From positions 2,031,501-2,095,500 of the forward strand of contig NZ_CP015283.1 of assembly GCF_002094975.1 (NCBI RefSeq): 64,000 nt of DNA. The letters run 5' to 3'. The notes beneath the pieces were generated by a model. That model did no database searches. It saw only the letters and a program-made list of their open reading frames with translations, and was not told the DNA's origin. Positions 48,436-59,017 of the stretch are shown in pieces. Positions within the stretch are counted from its first letter, which is position 1. Every line of letters begins with the position of its first letter. The position numbers and the translations under genes were made by a program. This DNA is from Streptococcus salivarius (lineage in GTDB: Bacteria > Bacillota > Bacilli > Lactobacillales > Streptococcaceae).

Positions 48436-49521
48436 ATGTCTAAACTTGATCGCATTCGTCATTTTTTGAATGAAAATAAAGCAGGGCTAGCTATTGTTTC
48501 AGATCCTGTAACTGTCAATTATCTTACTGGTTTTGATTGTGACCCACATGAACGCCAAATGTTCCTCTTCGTCTACGAAAATCGTGAACCTGCCCTCTTT
48601 GTTCCTGCTCTTGAGGTTGCACGTGCCTCTGCTGTACTCGACTTCCCAGTCTTTGGTTATGTGGATTCTGAAAATCCATGGCAAAAAATCAAGGCTGGCC
48701 TAGCAAGTACAGACAGCCCTATTATTTATGCAGAGTTTGACAATCTCAATGTGACTAAGTTCCAAGGATTGCAAACGGTCTTTGAAGGTCGCTTTGAAAA
48801 CTTGACACCATTCATTCAAAAAATGCGCGTTATCAAGTCAGCTGATGAAATTCAAAAAATGATTGTTGCCGGTGATTATGCTGATAAAGCTGTTAATATC
48901 GGTTTCGACAATATCTCTCTTGATGTTACTGAAACAGACATCATTGCTCAAATCGAATTTGGCATGAAGAAAATCGGTATCAATCAAATGTCCTTTGAAA
49001 CGATGGTTCTTACAGGTAATAATGCCGCAAACCCTCATGGTATTCCAGGAACTAACCGTATTGAAAATGACAGCCTCCTCCTCTTCGACTTGGGTGTTGT
49101 TAGTCAAGGCTATGTTTCAGATATGACACGTACCGTAGCTGTCGGTCAACCTGACCAATTCAAGAAAGATATTTACAATATCTGTTTGGAAGCTCAACTC
49201 ACTGCCCTTGATTTTATCAAACCAGGTGTAACTGCCAGCGAAGTCGATGCTGCAGCACGTAATGTTATTGAAAAAGCTGGTTACGGCGAATACTTCAACC
49301 ACCGTCTGGGACATGGGCTTGGTATGGATGTCCACGAGTTCCCTTCAATCATGGAAGGAAATGACTTGGTAATCGAAGAAGGAATGTGTTTCTCTGTTGA
49401 ACCAGGTATTTACATTCCTGAAAAAGTTGGTGTTCGTATTGAGGACTGTGGTTATGTGACAAAAGATGGCTTTGAAGTCTTCACACACACACCAAAAGAA
49501 TTGCTCTATTTTGATGTCTAA
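48436..49521 (+). CDS. pepQ: Xaa-Pro dipeptidase (M24 family)
   Basis: The 361-residue protein has a creatinase-type N-terminal domain (ENKAGLAIVSDPVTVNYLTG) and an M24 catalytic domain with five metal ligands: LLLFDLGVVSQGYVSDMTRT (two Asp), HRLGHGLGMDVHEFP (His), EGMCFSVEPGIYIP (Glu) and VGVRIEDCGYV (Glu). It splits Xaa-Pro dipeptides released from casein. Placement divergent from ccpA is classical for lactic acid bacteria. Confidence 0.93.
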   Translation: MSKLDRIRHFLNENKAGLAIVSDPVTVNYLTGFDCDPHERQMFLFVYENREPALFVPALEVARASAVLDFPVFGYVDSENPWQKIKAGLASTDSPIIYAEFDNLNVTKFQGLQTVFEGRFENLTPFIQKMRVIKSADEIQKMIVAGDYADKAVNIGFDNISLDVTETDIIAQIEFGMKKIGINQMSFETMVLTGNNAANPHGIPGTNRIENDSLLLFDLGVVSQGYVSDMTRTVAVGQPDQFKKDIYNICLEAQLTALDFIKPGVTASEVDAAARNVIEKAGYGEYFNHRLGHGLGMDVHEFPSIMEGNDLVIEEGMCFSVEPGIYIPEKVGVRIEDCGYVTKDGFEVFTHTPKELLYFDV

Positions 49522-49532
49522 TTAATAAACAT

Positions 49533-49567
49533 GGGTCTTCAATTAAATTGAAGATCTTTTTGTTTGT
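49533..49567 (+). terminator. Terminator of pepQ
   Basis: Arms GGTCTTCAATT and AATTGAAGATC around AA, one mismatch, then TTTTTG. Confidence 0.85.
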
Positions 49568-49583
49568 AGCCAAATCGAAAACA

Positions 49584-49617
49584 CCAAAAAAGCCGACTCA
49601 TTGAGAGTCAGCTTTTG
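49584..49617 (-). terminator. Terminator of the S1-domain gene
   Basis: Minus-strand arms AAAGCTGACTC and GAGTCGGCTTT around TCAAT, then TTTTGG; it abuts the stop codon at 49618. Confidence 0.85.
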
Positions 49618-49986
49618 CTATTTTTCCTCATGCTCTTGTCTAAGATAGTCAAGTCCTTCTTCAATCCATCCTGGCATTGCTTCTGCCAAGGGTTTAAAGC
49701 CATAGTTCAAACGACTATCTGAGAAACGATGACGATGAGGGATTTTATTTTTTTCTTCCTCAAGGGTTCTCAAAGAAAGACTGGCCTTTTGTGTAAATTC
49801 ATCAAAATCAACAACTTGAACCAAGACCTCCTGGTCTACCTTGAGGGTATTGTAGATGTTGTCGATATAACCTGTCTTAATCTCTGAGATGTGAATCAAG
49901 CCTGTGGTACCATTTTCCAATGAAACAAAGGCACCGTAAGGCTTGATGCCTGTGATAACACCCCTAAGCTTGTCTCCAATTTTCAT
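49618..49986 (-). CDS. S1-domain RNA-binding protein (CvfD/YugI type)
   Basis: The 122-residue protein is one S1 domain: KIGDKLRGVITGIKPYGAFV, LENGTTGLIHISEIKTGYID, QEVLVQVVDFDEFTQKASLS. The C-terminal 50 residues carry the basic and Gly/Tyr part LRTLEEEKNKIPHRHRFSDS. CvfD-like proteins are post-transcriptional regulators in streptococci and GSP13 in Bacillus. The start is 2 bases after the HAD-cyclophilin stop, so they share a transcript. Confidence 0.85.
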   Translation of the reverse strand: MKIGDKLRGVITGIKPYGAFVSLENGTTGLIHISEIKTGYIDNIYNTLKVDQEVLVQVVDFDEFTQKASLSLRTLEEEKNKIPHRHRFSDSRLNYGFKPLAEAMPGWIEEGLDYLRQEHEEK

Positions 49987-49987
49987 C

Positions 49988-51394
49988 TTAGTCTGCTACC
50001 TCAACTGTTTCAATCACAACATCCTCAAGTGGCTTATCTTGAGCTCCAACCTCAACATTGGCAATCTCATCAAGCACCTTGTAAGAGTCTTCATCCACCA
50101 ATTGACCAAAGACTGTGTGACGACGGTCTAGGTGAGGTGTTCCACCATTTTCAGCATAAGCTTCTGCGATTGGTGCTGGCCAACCACCACGTTCGAGTTC
50201 CTTTTTAGCATAAGGAATTTCAGGCGTTTGAACGATGAAGAACTGGCTACCATTAGTATCTGGTCCTGCATTGGCCATAGAAAGCGCACCACGGAGGTTA
50301 TAGAGCTCTTCAGAAAATTCATCCTGGAAGCTACCACCGAAGCTTGACTCACCACCCATACCAGTACCAGTTGGGTCACCACCTTGAATCATAAAGTCCT
50401 TGATAATACGGTGGAAAATCACACCGTCATAGTAGCCACTCTTGGCCAAATTGACAAAGTTAGTAACTGTTAATGGTGCATGATCAGGGAAAAGCTTGAT
50501 GACCAAATCACCATGGTTTGTTTTAATTGTTGCGACTGGACCTTCTACTGCATCCAAGTCAAGTTGTGGGAAATGAAGTTCTTTTTCTACCAATCCGAGT
50601 TCCTCCAAGGCATTGAAAATGCCATCTTCTTCTACTGTTCCTGTAACGTAATCTGCTTTTTCTTTCAATTCTGGTGCGGCATTACCCATGGCAATCTTAA
50701 GTCCAACATAGTCAAAAATCTCCATATCATTTGGACCATCACCAAACATCATAGCATTGACCGGTTTAAGGTTTTCATGCTCCAAGACATGCTCGACACC
50801 AGATGCTTTTGAGATACCATTTGCTACGACGTCAGATGAGTGTTCGTGCCAAGGTACCATACGAACATGTGTCGCAAGTTCTTCTGGTAACTCAAGCTCA
50901 CCATCATTTTCCGCAAAAGTCCACATATGGTAAACATCGTTCGACAAATGGAAGTCTGGCTCCACATCACAAAGACCATAGACTGGTTTCATAGCATCAT
51001 CAATCAAATCTGAACGCTCTGAGACAACTGGCTTATCCTTACCGGCAAAGCCCCAAGCAATCCCAATCTCCTTGCACCAAGCAACAAAGGCTTCTGTAAC
51101 TTCACGAGCTAGGGGCTGGTTATAAATTTCTTCCCCTTTTCGATTAATCACATAAGTTCCATTGATGGTTACAAAATAATCGGGCTCTAGGTCTCGAATG
51201 TCCTCAACGACACCATAGTAGCCACGTCCTGTGGCAATCCCCGTCAAAATTCCTTTTTCTTTAAGCCCTTTGAAAACAGCCTTAATAGACTCAGGAATGT
51301 AGCCTGTCTTTTTGACACGAAGGGTGTCGTCAATGTCGAAGAAAACAATCTTTGTCTTCTTGGCCTTGTATTTTGTTTTAGCATCTACTGGCAT
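49988..51394 (-). CDS. HAD hydrolase (Cof type)-cyclophilin fusion
   Basis: The 468-residue protein joins two enzymes. Residues about 1-270 are a Cof/HAD-IIB phosphatase: [20 protein letters not shown] with the nucleophile Asp, [11 protein letters not shown], and [20 protein letters not shown] for metal binding. Residues about 285-468 are a cyclophilin prolyl isomerase: [40 protein letters not shown] with the catalytic Arg, [20 protein letters not shown] and [15 protein letters not shown]. The fusion is known in streptococci; why the two activities are joined is not known. It is cytoplasmic, with no signal sequence. Confidence 0.9.
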   Translation of the reverse strand: MPVDAKTKYKAKKTKIVFFDIDDTLRVKKTGYIPESIKAVFKGLKEKGILTGIATGRGYYGVVEDIRDLEPDYFVTINGTYVINRKGEEIYNQPLAREVTEAFVAWCKEIGIAWGFAGKDKPVVSERSDLIDDAMKPVYGLCDVEPDFHLSNDVYHMWTFAENDGELELPEELATHVRMVPWHEHSSDVVANGISKASGVEHVLEHENLKPVNAMMFGDGPNDMEIFDYVGLKIAMGNAAPELKEKADYVTGTVEEDGIFNALEELGLVEKELHFPQLDLDAVEGPVATIKTNHGDLVIKLFPDHAPLTVTNFVNLAKSGYYDGVIFHRIIKDFMIQGGDPTGTGMGGESSFGGSFQDEFSEELYNLRGALSMANAGPDTNGSQFFIVQTPEIPYAKKELERGGWPAPIAEAYAENGGTPHLDRRHTVFGQLVDEDSYKVLDEIANVEVGAQDKPLEDVVIETVEVAD

Positions 51395-51497
51395 CGCTAA
51401 TCTCCTTTACAGTATCACGACCAGAGTTAGGTATACCTGCTATCCTAACTAAAGACCGTATGGTACTCCCATTATATCATGTCTTAAAGCCAAAAAC

Positions 51498-51535
51498 AAA
51501 AAATCATCTAGGACTATAGCAGTCTTAGATGATAG
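51498..51535 (-). terminator. Terminator of smpB
   Basis: Minus-strand arms ATCATCTAAGACT and AGTCCTAGATGAT around GCTAT (one mismatch), then TTTTTG. Confidence 0.9.
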
Positions 51536-51540
51536 GCGTT

Positions 51541-52005
51541 TTAACGGTTAACACTCTTGATAATACGTTTGATATCACGTTCTTGTTCACGACGTTTGAT
51601 AGATTCACGTTTATCATAATCATGTTTCCCTTTGACAATACCAAGCAATACCTTGGCAAAACCGTTTTTTAGGTATACCTTCAAAGGAACCAAGGTCATT
51701 CCTGTTCCCTTAAGGTCATTTTGAAGTTTGGTGATTTGCTTCTTCTTGAGCAATAATTTTCTCGTACGGTCTGGATCCTGATTCCAAATATTACCTTGCT
51801 CAAACGGAGCAATATGAACATTGATTAACCAAGCCTCACCGTTCTTGATTTGGGCATAGCCATCTTTTAGTTGGATGCGTGCCGCACGAACGGATTTAAT
51901 CTCCGTCCCTGTTAGCACGATACCTGCTTCAATAGTATCAACGATACTATAGTCATGTCTAGCCTTTTTATTCTGAGCAACAACATTGCCTTCACCCTTT
52001 GGCAT
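51541..52005 (-). CDS. smpB: SsrA-binding protein SmpB
   Basis: The 154-residue protein reads [56 protein letters not shown], then the C-terminal basic tail [20 protein letters not shown] that enters the ribosome channel. It binds tmRNA in trans-translation. GGAGGGACTGCT precedes the ATG. It follows rnr by 21 bases, the usual rnr-smpB pairing; no ssrA gene was seen in the window. Confidence 0.95.
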   Translation of the reverse strand: MPKGEGNVVAQNKKARHDYSIVDTIEAGIVLTGTEIKSVRAARIQLKDGYAQIKNGEAWLINVHIAPFEQGNIWNQDPDRTRKLLLKKKQITKLQNDLKGTGMTLVPLKVYLKNGFAKVLLGIVKGKHDYDKRESIKRREQERDIKRIIKSVNR

Positions 52006-52026
52006 AGCAGTCCCTCCATTCTCATC

Positions 52027-54480
52027 CTATTTTCGTTTTTTAGCAACGTCCTTGTAGAAAGGTTTGTTCCCTTTCTTCTTACGACGGCCACTCTCACGTC
52101 CCTTGTTATCATTATGAGGACGGTTTTGATTCTTACGCTTGTCGGGTTTCTTAGATGACTTACGTTTTTCGTCATAAGAGCCTTTACGACCATTAGCATC
52201 TTGATGGTTACGGTTATCCCCACGTTTACCACGACGTTCGAAGTCTCCATTTTGACGGTCACGACGTGGACCTCTATTGCGGAAGGCTTTCGCCTTCTCT
52301 TCACGTTCCTGACGAGCCTTGTGGTCTACTTTCTCAGTAACATCATACTCGCTTGGAAGGTATTGGAAGTCAATGTCTCCGGTTTCCTTATCCGCACGTG
52401 TTAACTTGACACGGATAGGCTGACCAACTCGGAAAGTCTTACCAGTTTTCTCACCCTGAAGTGTCATGGTACGTTCATTGTAATTGTAAAATTCTGGAAG
52501 GGTCGTGATGTGAACCAAACCTTCGATAGTGTTTGGCAATTCCACAAACATACCAAATTTAACCACACTTCCGACAATACCATCGAATTCTTGGCCAACA
52601 AACTCTTCCATGTATTCCGCTTTTTTCATAGCTTCAACGACACGTTCGGCATCAATGGCACGACGTTCAAGAGTTGAAGATGATGTCGCTAACTCAGGAA
52701 TAACCTCTTCAAAATGTTCACGTGTTCCTTGAGACATATTGTTAGTGTACTCACGAATCATTCGGTGAACCAAGAGGTCTGGGTAACGACGGATTGGACT
52801 AGTAAAGTGGGTATAGTACTGAGCCGCAAGTCCGTAGTGTCCATGATTGTGTTCTGAGTAGCGGGCTTGTTGCATTGAACGAAGCAGCATCATGTTCATG
52901 ACCTCTGCTCCAGGTTTCCCCTGAACTTTGGCCATAAACTCTTGCAAGTCTAGCTGATCCATCTTATTGGCAGTCCCTTTGATTTGAACACCAAAGATAG
53001 AGGCATAATCCATGAAGCGTTGCAATTTCTCGGCCTTTGGTTCTTCGTGGATACGGTAGATAAATGGCAACTTAGCCTTAGCAAAGTGCTCTGCCACACA
53101 TTCATTGGCAGCCAACATGAAGGATTCAATCATTCGCTCGGCTGTTCCACGTTCACGCACCACGATATCCACTGGCATCCCCTTCTCATTGACCAAGATA
53201 CGAGCTTCAGATGTATCAAAGTTAAGGGCACCACGACGCTCACGCATGTCTTCTAAAATCTTATGCAATTCTGCCATAGCTGATACAGAATCCATGATTG
53301 GCTTAAACTGCTCAATCTTTTCTGGATTTCCAGCCAACATCTCATTGACATCACTGTAGGTCATACGGAAGGTTGTATTAATCACAGATTGACAAATCTT
53401 ATGATTAACCACCTTACCTTTTGGAGTAATCTCCATGATGGCTGACTGCGTTAAGCGGTCAACATTGGGATTTAGTGAACAAATACCATTTGAAAGACGC
53501 TCAGGCAACATTGGCACCACGCGGTCTGTCACATAAACAGAGGTCCCACGTGCTACAGCCTCACGGTTAAGAGCAGACCCTTCAGTGACATAGTAGGACA
53601 CATCGGCAATATGAACACCAAGTTCAAAGTTACCATTTGGCAAATGTTTGATATGGACCGCATCGTCCAAGTCCTTAGCATCGGCTCCGTCAATAGTAAA
53701 GGTTACTTCTTGACGAAGGTCAACACGACCAACGAGGTCTTCTTGACTCGGTGCATCTGGGACAGCTTCTGCTTCCGCCATGACATCCTCTGGGAACTCT
53801 GAAACAATATCCATTGATTCCAAGACTTCCAAGACATCAATACCAGCATCCCCCTGATGACCAATAATGTCACGAACACTTCCTACGAAATAATCATAGT
53901 GACGGTTAGGGTATTTTTCAATATCAACCTTGATAATTTCAGTACCATCTAGGGCAACTGGTTCTTTCTTGATATAAATTGGCTGCTGAATTTTTTGGTT
54001 TTTAGACTTAATGTAACCCGCATAGGGTTCTTTCTCGTCGCTAAGGATAAATTTCCCTACAACAGTCTTAAGTGAACGTTCTACAATTTCAACAACTCGT
54101 GCTTCTGCTGCTGTCCCACGCAAACGATCTGCTGGTTTCTTGATGACAACGGCAACAGTATCACCGTCAATGGCATGGCCAACATCATTACGACCAATGA
54201 ACATATCATCTTCACTGTCATCGACATGCAAGAAACCAAAACCGTTCTTATTGGCACGGAAGACACCTTCAACAGTCACCTGATTAGGGTTTTCTTTCTT
54301 AGGACGCAAGGATACAGATCCATCTCGGTTAAAACGCAACTGTCCCTTACTTTCCATGGCTGATATGGCCTTGATGAGCTGAGGGAACTTTTCTCCCCCA
54401 GCATGATTAAGAGCCTGGGCAATGTCGTTTACACTAGATTTCCCATGCTCCTTCAAATAATTTATAATAGATTCTTTCAT
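52027..54480 (-). CDS. rnr: Ribonuclease R
   Basis: The 817-residue protein has an N-terminal helix-turn-helix and cold-shock domains (GVFRANKNGFGFLHVDDSED, GDTVAVVIKKPADRLRGTAA), the RNB exonuclease centre (FTIDGADAKDLDDAVHIKHL with the metal Asp cluster, DRVVPMLPERLSNGICSLNP, YTHFTSPIRRYPDLLVHRMI), an S1 domain (FDGIVGSVVKFGMFVELPNT) and a long Lys/Arg/Asp-rich tail (about 706-817). It degrades structured RNA and works with SmpB/tmRNA. The basic tail is longer than in many relatives and is low complexity. Confidence 0.95.
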   Translation of the reverse strand: MKESIINYLKEHGKSSVNDIAQALNHAGGEKFPQLIKAISAMESKGQLRFNRDGSVSLRPKKENPNQVTVEGVFRANKNGFGFLHVDDSEDDMFIGRNDVGHAIDGDTVAVVIKKPADRLRGTAAEARVVEIVERSLKTVVGKFILSDEKEPYAGYIKSKNQKIQQPIYIKKEPVALDGTEIIKVDIEKYPNRHYDYFVGSVRDIIGHQGDAGIDVLEVLESMDIVSEFPEDVMAEAEAVPDAPSQEDLVGRVDLRQEVTFTIDGADAKDLDDAVHIKHLPNGNFELGVHIADVSYYVTEGSALNREAVARGTSVYVTDRVVPMLPERLSNGICSLNPNVDRLTQSAIMEITPKGKVVNHKICQSVINTTFRMTYSDVNEMLAGNPEKIEQFKPIMDSVSAMAELHKILEDMRERRGALNFDTSEARILVNEKGMPVDIVVRERGTAERMIESFMLAANECVAEHFAKAKLPFIYRIHEEPKAEKLQRFMDYASIFGVQIKGTANKMDQLDLQEFMAKVQGKPGAEVMNMMLLRSMQQARYSEHNHGHYGLAAQYYTHFTSPIRRYPDLLVHRMIREYTNNMSQGTREHFEEVIPELATSSSTLERRAIDAERVVEAMKKAEYMEEFVGQEFDGIVGSVVKFGMFVELPNTIEGLVHITTLPEFYNYNERTMTLQGEKTGKTFRVGQPIRVKLTRADKETGDIDFQYLPSEYDVTEKVDHKARQEREEKAKAFRNRGPRRDRQNGDFERRGKRGDNRNHQDANGRKGSYDEKRKSSKKPDKRKNQNRPHNDNKGRESGRRKKKGNKPFYKDVAKKRK

Positions 54481-54510
54481 GATTTCCTTTTCTTTTATTT
54501 ATTGACTATA

Positions 54511-54547
54511 ACGCAAAAAATGAGCCAACCTCAGTCAGCTCATTACT
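54511..54547 (-). terminator. Terminator between secG and rnr
   Basis: Minus-strand stem AATGAGC/GCTCATT closed by a 12-base loop, followed by TTTTTG; it lies 3' of secG. Confidence 0.75.
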
Positions 54548-54779
54548 TACTTGAGAGAATGGAAAGGACGATTGCATCTACAATCCATAGAAAAACCATG
54601 ATTCCTGTAAAGCGTTGCATAAAGGCTTCAAAACCACGTGGTTTACTACGTTCAAATAGTGCTTCTGACCCACCACCATCAAAGACATTGCTACTTGGAT
54701 TTTTTTGTGGCTGCATGAATACCGCAATCACAATAATAGCTGACATCACCAAGAGCAGCGTTAATAATAAGTCGTACAT
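54543..54779 (-). CDS. secG: Preprotein translocase subunit SecG
   Basis: The 78-residue protein has two membrane helices (LLLTLLLVMSAIIVIAVFMQ, and FTGIMVFLWIVDAIVLSILS), the first followed by QPQKNPSSNVFDGGGSEALF, the signature of SecG. It assists SecYEG in protein export. CGGAGG precedes the ATG. Position downstream of rpmG and pmrA is as in other streptococci. Confidence 0.9.
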   Translation of the reverse strand: MYDLLLTLLLVMSAIIVIAVFMQPQKNPSSNVFDGGGSEALFERSKPRGFEAFMQRFTGIMVFLWIVDAIVLSILSSK

Positions 54780-54824
54780 AGTTATTCCTCCGAAAAAGTC
54801 CTTTTTATTCTACCATAGAACCCT

Positions 54825-54971
54825 TTAAGATTCAACATGTAAGGTTACTTTTCTATCCTTAGGGCAGAATTTGGGTACCTGAATTTTATCAGGATGATTC
54901 TGTTTATTTTTACTTGTGAGATAGTTGATGCTCCCACATTCACTACACTTTAAATTGATTTTAACTCTCAC
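54825..54971 (-). CDS. rpmG: 50S ribosomal protein L33, GTG start
   Basis: This 48-residue gene is easily missed. The GTG at 54971 lies inside the 3' end of pmrA (11-base overlap). It reads (M)[47 protein letters not shown]. The CxxC near the start, the YLTSKNK core and the FCPKDRK region fit L33 of the zinc-type; only three cysteines are seen (9, 12 and 36). L33 lies at the ribosomal E site. The gene sits between pmrA and secG, as in pneumococcus (from memory). Confidence 0.9.
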   Translation of the reverse strand: MRVKINLKCSECGSINYLTSKNKQNHPDKIQVPKFCPKDRKVTLHVES

Positions 54972-56184
54972 CTATATTCTTGACTCCTAGCAATTTTCTA
55001 AAGATGATTAAGGACCAGACAAAATTTCCAAAGACAATCATCGCAGTCACAAAGAAGACCCAGCGATAACCAAGCCCTGTCGCAACTGCTGACCCAACAA
55101 AAGGACCTAAAACCTGTCCAATATATGAAAAGCTTTGATTAAAGCTAAATATTCTTGAGATTCCTTCTTTGGGTGTCATCTTGGTCAATAAAGAATTGAC
55201 ACTAGGCATAAGGGCACCCACACCAAAGCCATAGGCAAAACGTAAGATACCCAGTTGCAAGGCTGAACCGGCAAAACCACAGAGGAAATACAAGAGAAAG
55301 CTATAAAACAGCCCCATTAAAAGCAGGCGATGATTTCCAATACGGTCTCCCAGTTTTCCCAGAAAAGGGGTACTTAAGAGACTAGAGAAGCCCATAGCAG
55401 AAACAATTAACCCTGAGTAAAAAAGGATATTTTCCCTCTGACCTAAATAACGAATGTAAAGGGCCAACATAGGCGCAATCGATTGGGCAGAAATCTGGAT
55501 AATCATACTGGTCACAAAAAGTCCAATCAACATAGATTTGCTAGGAATTTTTGCAAAAACTTGAGAAAGGGTCATCATCTCTCCCTTTTCGACAGGCTGG
55601 AAATCCTCTCGCAAACCAAAAATAGTTAAGAGGCAGCAGATAAATAGAATGAGTCCAACCAATAAAAAGGTGCCCCTCATACCAAACGCCTCAGACAAGG
55701 TACCACCTAACAAAGGACCAATCAGAACACCTGCCGTTAGACCCGTAGACAAGGTCCCCAGGGCATAGCCAGAACGGTTCTGAGGAGCCTGACTAGCAAT
55801 TAATGCTGTGGCATTTGGGACATAGCCCGCAAATAAACCATTCAGCGTTCTCAAGAAAAGTAGCCAGAAAACATTTGGGACTAAGGCAAGACCTCCCATT
55901 GTAAAAGTCATCACCATGCTGGCCCTGATCATCATGGGCTTTCGACCATAACGGTCAGCCAGGCGTCCCCAAACAGGAGAAACCAAGGCAGAAGCTAAGG
56001 CAGAGATGGCAACAGACAAGCCAGCATACCATTCGACCATATCTCCTTTAACACCCAGTTCCTCAATGTAGAGGGCCATAAAAGGCATAACAATGGAGAA
56101 ACTAGCTCCAGTAAAAAAGGTTCCTATCCATGCAATTTTAAGGTTACGTTGCCAATCAGTACTTTTAAGTTCTTTTTGGCGCAA
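54961..56184 (-). CDS. pmrA: MFS multidrug efflux transporter, PmrA type
   Basis: The 407-residue protein has 12 predicted helices with the drug:H+ antiporter motif A in [20 protein letters not shown], motif C in [20 protein letters not shown] and a second A-like motif at [20 protein letters not shown]. It resembles the pneumococcal fluoroquinolone exporter PmrA and sits in the same order (mutM-coaE-pmrA-rpmG-secG). Exported substrates probably include hydrophobic drugs; none can be proven here. Confidence 0.85.
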   Translation of the reverse strand: MRQKELKSTDWQRNLKIAWIGTFFTGASFSIVMPFMALYIEELGVKGDMVEWYAGLSVAISALASALVSPVWGRLADRYGRKPMMIRASMVMTFTMGGLALVPNVFWLLFLRTLNGLFAGYVPNATALIASQAPQNRSGYALGTLSTGLTAGVLIGPLLGGTLSEAFGMRGTFLLVGLILFICCLLTIFGLREDFQPVEKGEMMTLSQVFAKIPSKSMLIGLFVTSMIIQISAQSIAPMLALYIRYLGQRENILFYSGLIVSAMGFSSLLSTPFLGKLGDRIGNHRLLLMGLFYSFLLYFLCGFAGSALQLGILRFAYGFGVGALMPSVNSLLTKMTPKEGISRIFSFNQSFSYIGQVLGPFVGSAVATGLGYRWVFFVTAMIVFGNFVWSLIIFRKLLGVKNIGES

Positions 56185-56234
56185 ATAATCATCTTCTTTC
56201 TAAAATTCACTATCCATTATATCACAATGGCTAG

Positions 56235-56849
56235 CTATGAGGAGCTCGTTAAATCATTTATTGCACTCTTAACCTTTTTCTTCAAATCATCGAGACTACC
56301 GTTATTATCAAGAACCAAGCTGGCATAAGGCATTTTCTCAGCTAAAGACATCTGGCTATCAATACGCAGCTTAGCTTCCTCAACACTTAAGTGATTACGT
56401 TTCATCAAGCGTTGGCACTGGATCTCCGGTGACACTGCCACCAACCAAATCTGATCAAACCAGTCCTGATACCCATTCTCAATAAGCAAGGGAATATCCA
56501 TGAAAAAAACATCTTCTTCCTTGGCCAAACGATCCCTCTGAGCTGCTAGTTCCTCTCGAATAATTGTCCCTTGAATCTCAGCAGACCGCTGTCTCATCTC
56601 CTCATTGGAAAATATCAGTTGCCCTAGTTTAGGACGATTCAATTCTCCATTAGGAAGGAGAATTCCCTCTCCCAACCAATCAAGCAAGGCACGGTACAGA
56701 CGGCCCCCTTGGGCCTGCATGTCGTGTACAAGCTGATCAGCGTCAATGACCTTGTAACCTGCCTCTTTAATCATTTCAACAACAGTAGATTTTCCTGAAG
56801 CAATACCACCTGTTAACCCAATAATCATCGTTTCTGACAATGAGGACAC
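56235..56849 (-). CDS. coaE: Dephospho-CoA kinase
   Basis: The 204-residue protein has P-loop [36 protein letters not shown], and the LID region [20 protein letters not shown]. It makes CoA from dephospho-CoA. Two starts are possible: GTG 56849 (with GGAGAGG 9 bases upstream inside mutM) or ATG 56828 (directly before the P-loop strand). Either way it overlaps the mutM stop. Confidence 0.92.
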   Translation of the reverse strand: MSSLSETMIIGLTGGIASGKSTVVEMIKEAGYKVIDADQLVHDMQAQGGRLYRALLDWLGEGILLPNGELNRPKLGQLIFSNEEMRQRSAEIQGTIIREELAAQRDRLAKEEDVFFMDIPLLIENGYQDWFDQIWLVAVSPEIQCQRLMKRNHLSVEEAKLRIDSQMSLAEKMPYASLVLDNNGSLDDLKKKVKSAINDLTSSS

Positions 56850-57646
56850 AAATGTGTTCCTCTCCCTCCTAACTTGATTTTCTCAATTGTGCTTGCGCAG
56901 CGTGGACAAGGCTGTCCCGTCTTTCCGTAAACCTGTAAATAGTTCTGCATGGTCCCATCCTCACCAAGAGCATTACGATAAGTCCTTATGGTTGAGCCAC
57001 CTTTTTCAATTCCTAGCTGTAAAATAGCAATCGTTTGATCATGGACCCGCTTCATAGCTGCCTTGCTGAGTTTCTTTGCTGGCGTCTCAGGATGAACCTT
57101 AGCTGCCCAAAGCACCTCATCAACATAGATATTGCCTAGACCAGCCACCAATTTCTGCTCCAAAAGGAGACTTTTAATAGGCTTTGCAGAGGTCATCAAG
57201 GCTCTCTCAAACGGGGCGTATTTAAAAGCCTTCTTAGTAGGCTCAGGACCAAGCTTTTTCTTTGTAAAATAAGCCTCCTCTTGATTTTTAGCCAATAAAT
57301 CAAAGGTCCCAAACTTACGGACATCCTGATAAACAAGAGTCGAGCCATCATCTAAGGTAAAGAAAAGATGGAAATGCTTATTAGCAGGAACCTGATCTGT
57401 AAACAAGAGGTATTTTCCTTCCATGCGCAAGTGGGAAACCATAATCAATTGTCCAAAGTCAAAAATCAAGTACTTACCTCTACGTCGCATGGCTTGAATA
57501 GTTTGGCCAGGTAAGTCATTTAAAAAACTATCATAGGAGGTCTTAATCATTTTCGGGACCTTAACTTCAACAGACAAAATGGTCCGGCCTACTACCAATC
57601 TTTCTAACCCTCGTCTAACAGTTTCTACCTCAGGTAACTCAGGCAT
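56825..57646 (-). CDS. mutM: Formamidopyrimidine-DNA glycosylase
   Basis: The 273-residue protein starts [16 protein letters not shown], with the catalytic Pro and Glu exposed after Met removal. It has [37 protein letters not shown], and a zinc finger at the C-terminus ([20 protein letters not shown], then CPHCQ). It removes 8-oxoguanine. It is downstream of era and upstream of coaE on the minus strand. Confidence 0.94.
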   Translation of the reverse strand: MPELPEVETVRRGLERLVVGRTILSVEVKVPKMIKTSYDSFLNDLPGQTIQAMRRRGKYLIFDFGQLIMVSHLRMEGKYLLFTDQVPANKHFHLFFTLDDGSTLVYQDVRKFGTFDLLAKNQEEAYFTKKKLGPEPTKKAFKYAPFERALMTSAKPIKSLLLEQKLVAGLGNIYVDEVLWAAKVHPETPAKKLSKAAMKRVHDQTIAILQLGIEKGGSTIRTYRNALGEDGTMQNYLQVYGKTGQPCPRCASTIEKIKLGGRGTHLCPHCQKR

Positions 57647-57663
57647 CTGCTCCTCCTTCTAAC

Positions 57664-57694
57664 AAGAAAGCCGAGCAAGTGCCCAGCTTTTTAA
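57664..57694 (-). terminator. Terminator between era and mutM
   Basis: Minus-strand arms AAAGCTGGGCA and TGCTCGGCTTT, loop CT, after the era stop. The T-run is short, so read-through to mutM is likely. Confidence 0.6.
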
Positions 57695-58590
57695 TATTCT
57701 TTTTCTTTGTATCCGAAATCGGCAAGATCTAATTTCTTATCACGCCAATTTTTCTTAACCTTAACCCAGGTTTCAAGGAAGACCTTGTCCCCAAGCATGA
57801 CTTCAATATCTTTACGAGCAAGGGTACCAATTTTCTTGAGCATGGAACCTTGCTTACCAATGACAATACCTTTTTGGCTGTCACGCTCAACCATGATTGT
57901 CGCACGAATATGAATCTTATCCGTGTCTTCATCACGCTTCATCTCATCAATGACAACCGCAACAGAGTGTGGAATTTCTTCACGTGTCAACTGAAGGACT
58001 TTTTCACGAATCATCTCCGATACCAAGAAACGCTCTGGGTGGTCGGTGATTTGGTCCGCTGGGAAATATTGGAACCCTTCCTCAAGGTTATCACTCAAGA
58101 CATCCACAAGATGAGAAACGTTGTTTCCTTGGAGGGCAGATATCGGAATAATCTCCTTGAAATCCATTTGTGTACGGAAATCCTCAATCTGCTCTAAGAG
58201 CTGATCTGGATGAACCTTGTCAATCTTATTGATTACCAAGATAACTGGAACCTTAGCTTGTTTAAGACGTTCGATAATCATATTATCACCCTTACCACGG
58301 GGTTCATCCGCTGGTACCATAAAGAGGACGGTATCCACTTCACGAAGGGTTGAATAAGCAGATTCCACCATGAAATCTCCAAGAGCCGTCTTAGGCTTGT
58401 GAATCCCTGGTGTATCGATAAAGACAATCTGTTCCTTATCAGTTGTGTAAATCCCCATAATTTTATTACGGGTTGTTTGAGCCTTATCACTCATGATAGC
58501 AATTTTTTGCCCCATAACATGGTTCAAAAACGTTGATTTTCCTACATTAGGACGGCCAATAATAGCCACAAATCCTGATTTAAATGTCAT
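57691..58590 (-). CDS. era: GTPase Era
   Basis: The 299-residue protein has G1 [21 protein letters not shown]3 DTPGIHK, G4 INKID, the SALQG motif, and a C-terminal KH domain with [20 protein letters not shown] and GSMLKKIG. It is needed for 30S assembly and binds the 3' end of 16S rRNA. It follows dgkA by 22 bases. Confidence 0.96.
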   Translation of the reverse strand: MTFKSGFVAIIGRPNVGKSTFLNHVMGQKIAIMSDKAQTTRNKIMGIYTTDKEQIVFIDTPGIHKPKTALGDFMVESAYSTLREVDTVLFMVPADEPRGKGDNMIIERLKQAKVPVILVINKIDKVHPDQLLEQIEDFRTQMDFKEIIPISALQGNNVSHLVDVLSDNLEEGFQYFPADQITDHPERFLVSEMIREKVLQLTREEIPHSVAVVIDEMKRDEDTDKIHIRATIMVERDSQKGIVIGKQGSMLKKIGTLARKDIEVMLGDKVFLETWVKVKKNWRDKKLDLADFGYKEKEY

Positions 58591-58612
58591 ATAACTTCTT
58601 TCCTATTTTCTT

Positions 58613-59017
58613 TTAATTAAAAATTAAGTGCCAAATTTTAGGTATAAAAACAATCATACCCGTAATGAGTGCATAACAAGAAACCACTAAAACAGCTCCT
58701 GCAGCCATATCCTTGGCATTTTTAGCTAGCATCGAAAAGTGATAATTACTGGCCAAATCGACAACATTTTCAATGGCAGAATTAACAATCTCTAGGGCAA
58801 TTACGAGAAAAACTGCCATCAAAAGAAAGAGCCATTCTGTCGCAGACACCCGAAAAATCAAGCCAGCCAATACCACCAAGATAGCTGAAACCAAGTGCTT
58901 GCGCATGTTACGTTCTTCTTTAAAAGCTGTGATAATCCCTGTTAGAGCAAACTCAAAACTAGCTGTAAATTCTCTGTTTTTCCACTTTTTTTGTGGGTTA
59001 TTGTCGCGTAAGTCCAT
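58613..59017 (-). CDS. dgkA: Diacylglycerol/undecaprenol kinase
   Basis: The 134-residue protein has three membrane helices ([60 protein letters not shown]) and the DgkA signature [15 protein letters not shown] plus [11 protein letters not shown]. Gram-positive members phosphorylate undecaprenol. The start overlaps the ybeY stop by 20 bases. Confidence 0.92.
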   Translation of the reverse strand: MDLRDNNPQKKWKNREFTASFEFALTGIITAFKEERNMRKHLVSAILVVLAGLIFRVSATEWLFLLMAVFLVIALEIVNSAIENVVDLASNYHFSMLAKNAKDMAAGAVLVVSCYALITGMIVFIPKIWHLIFN

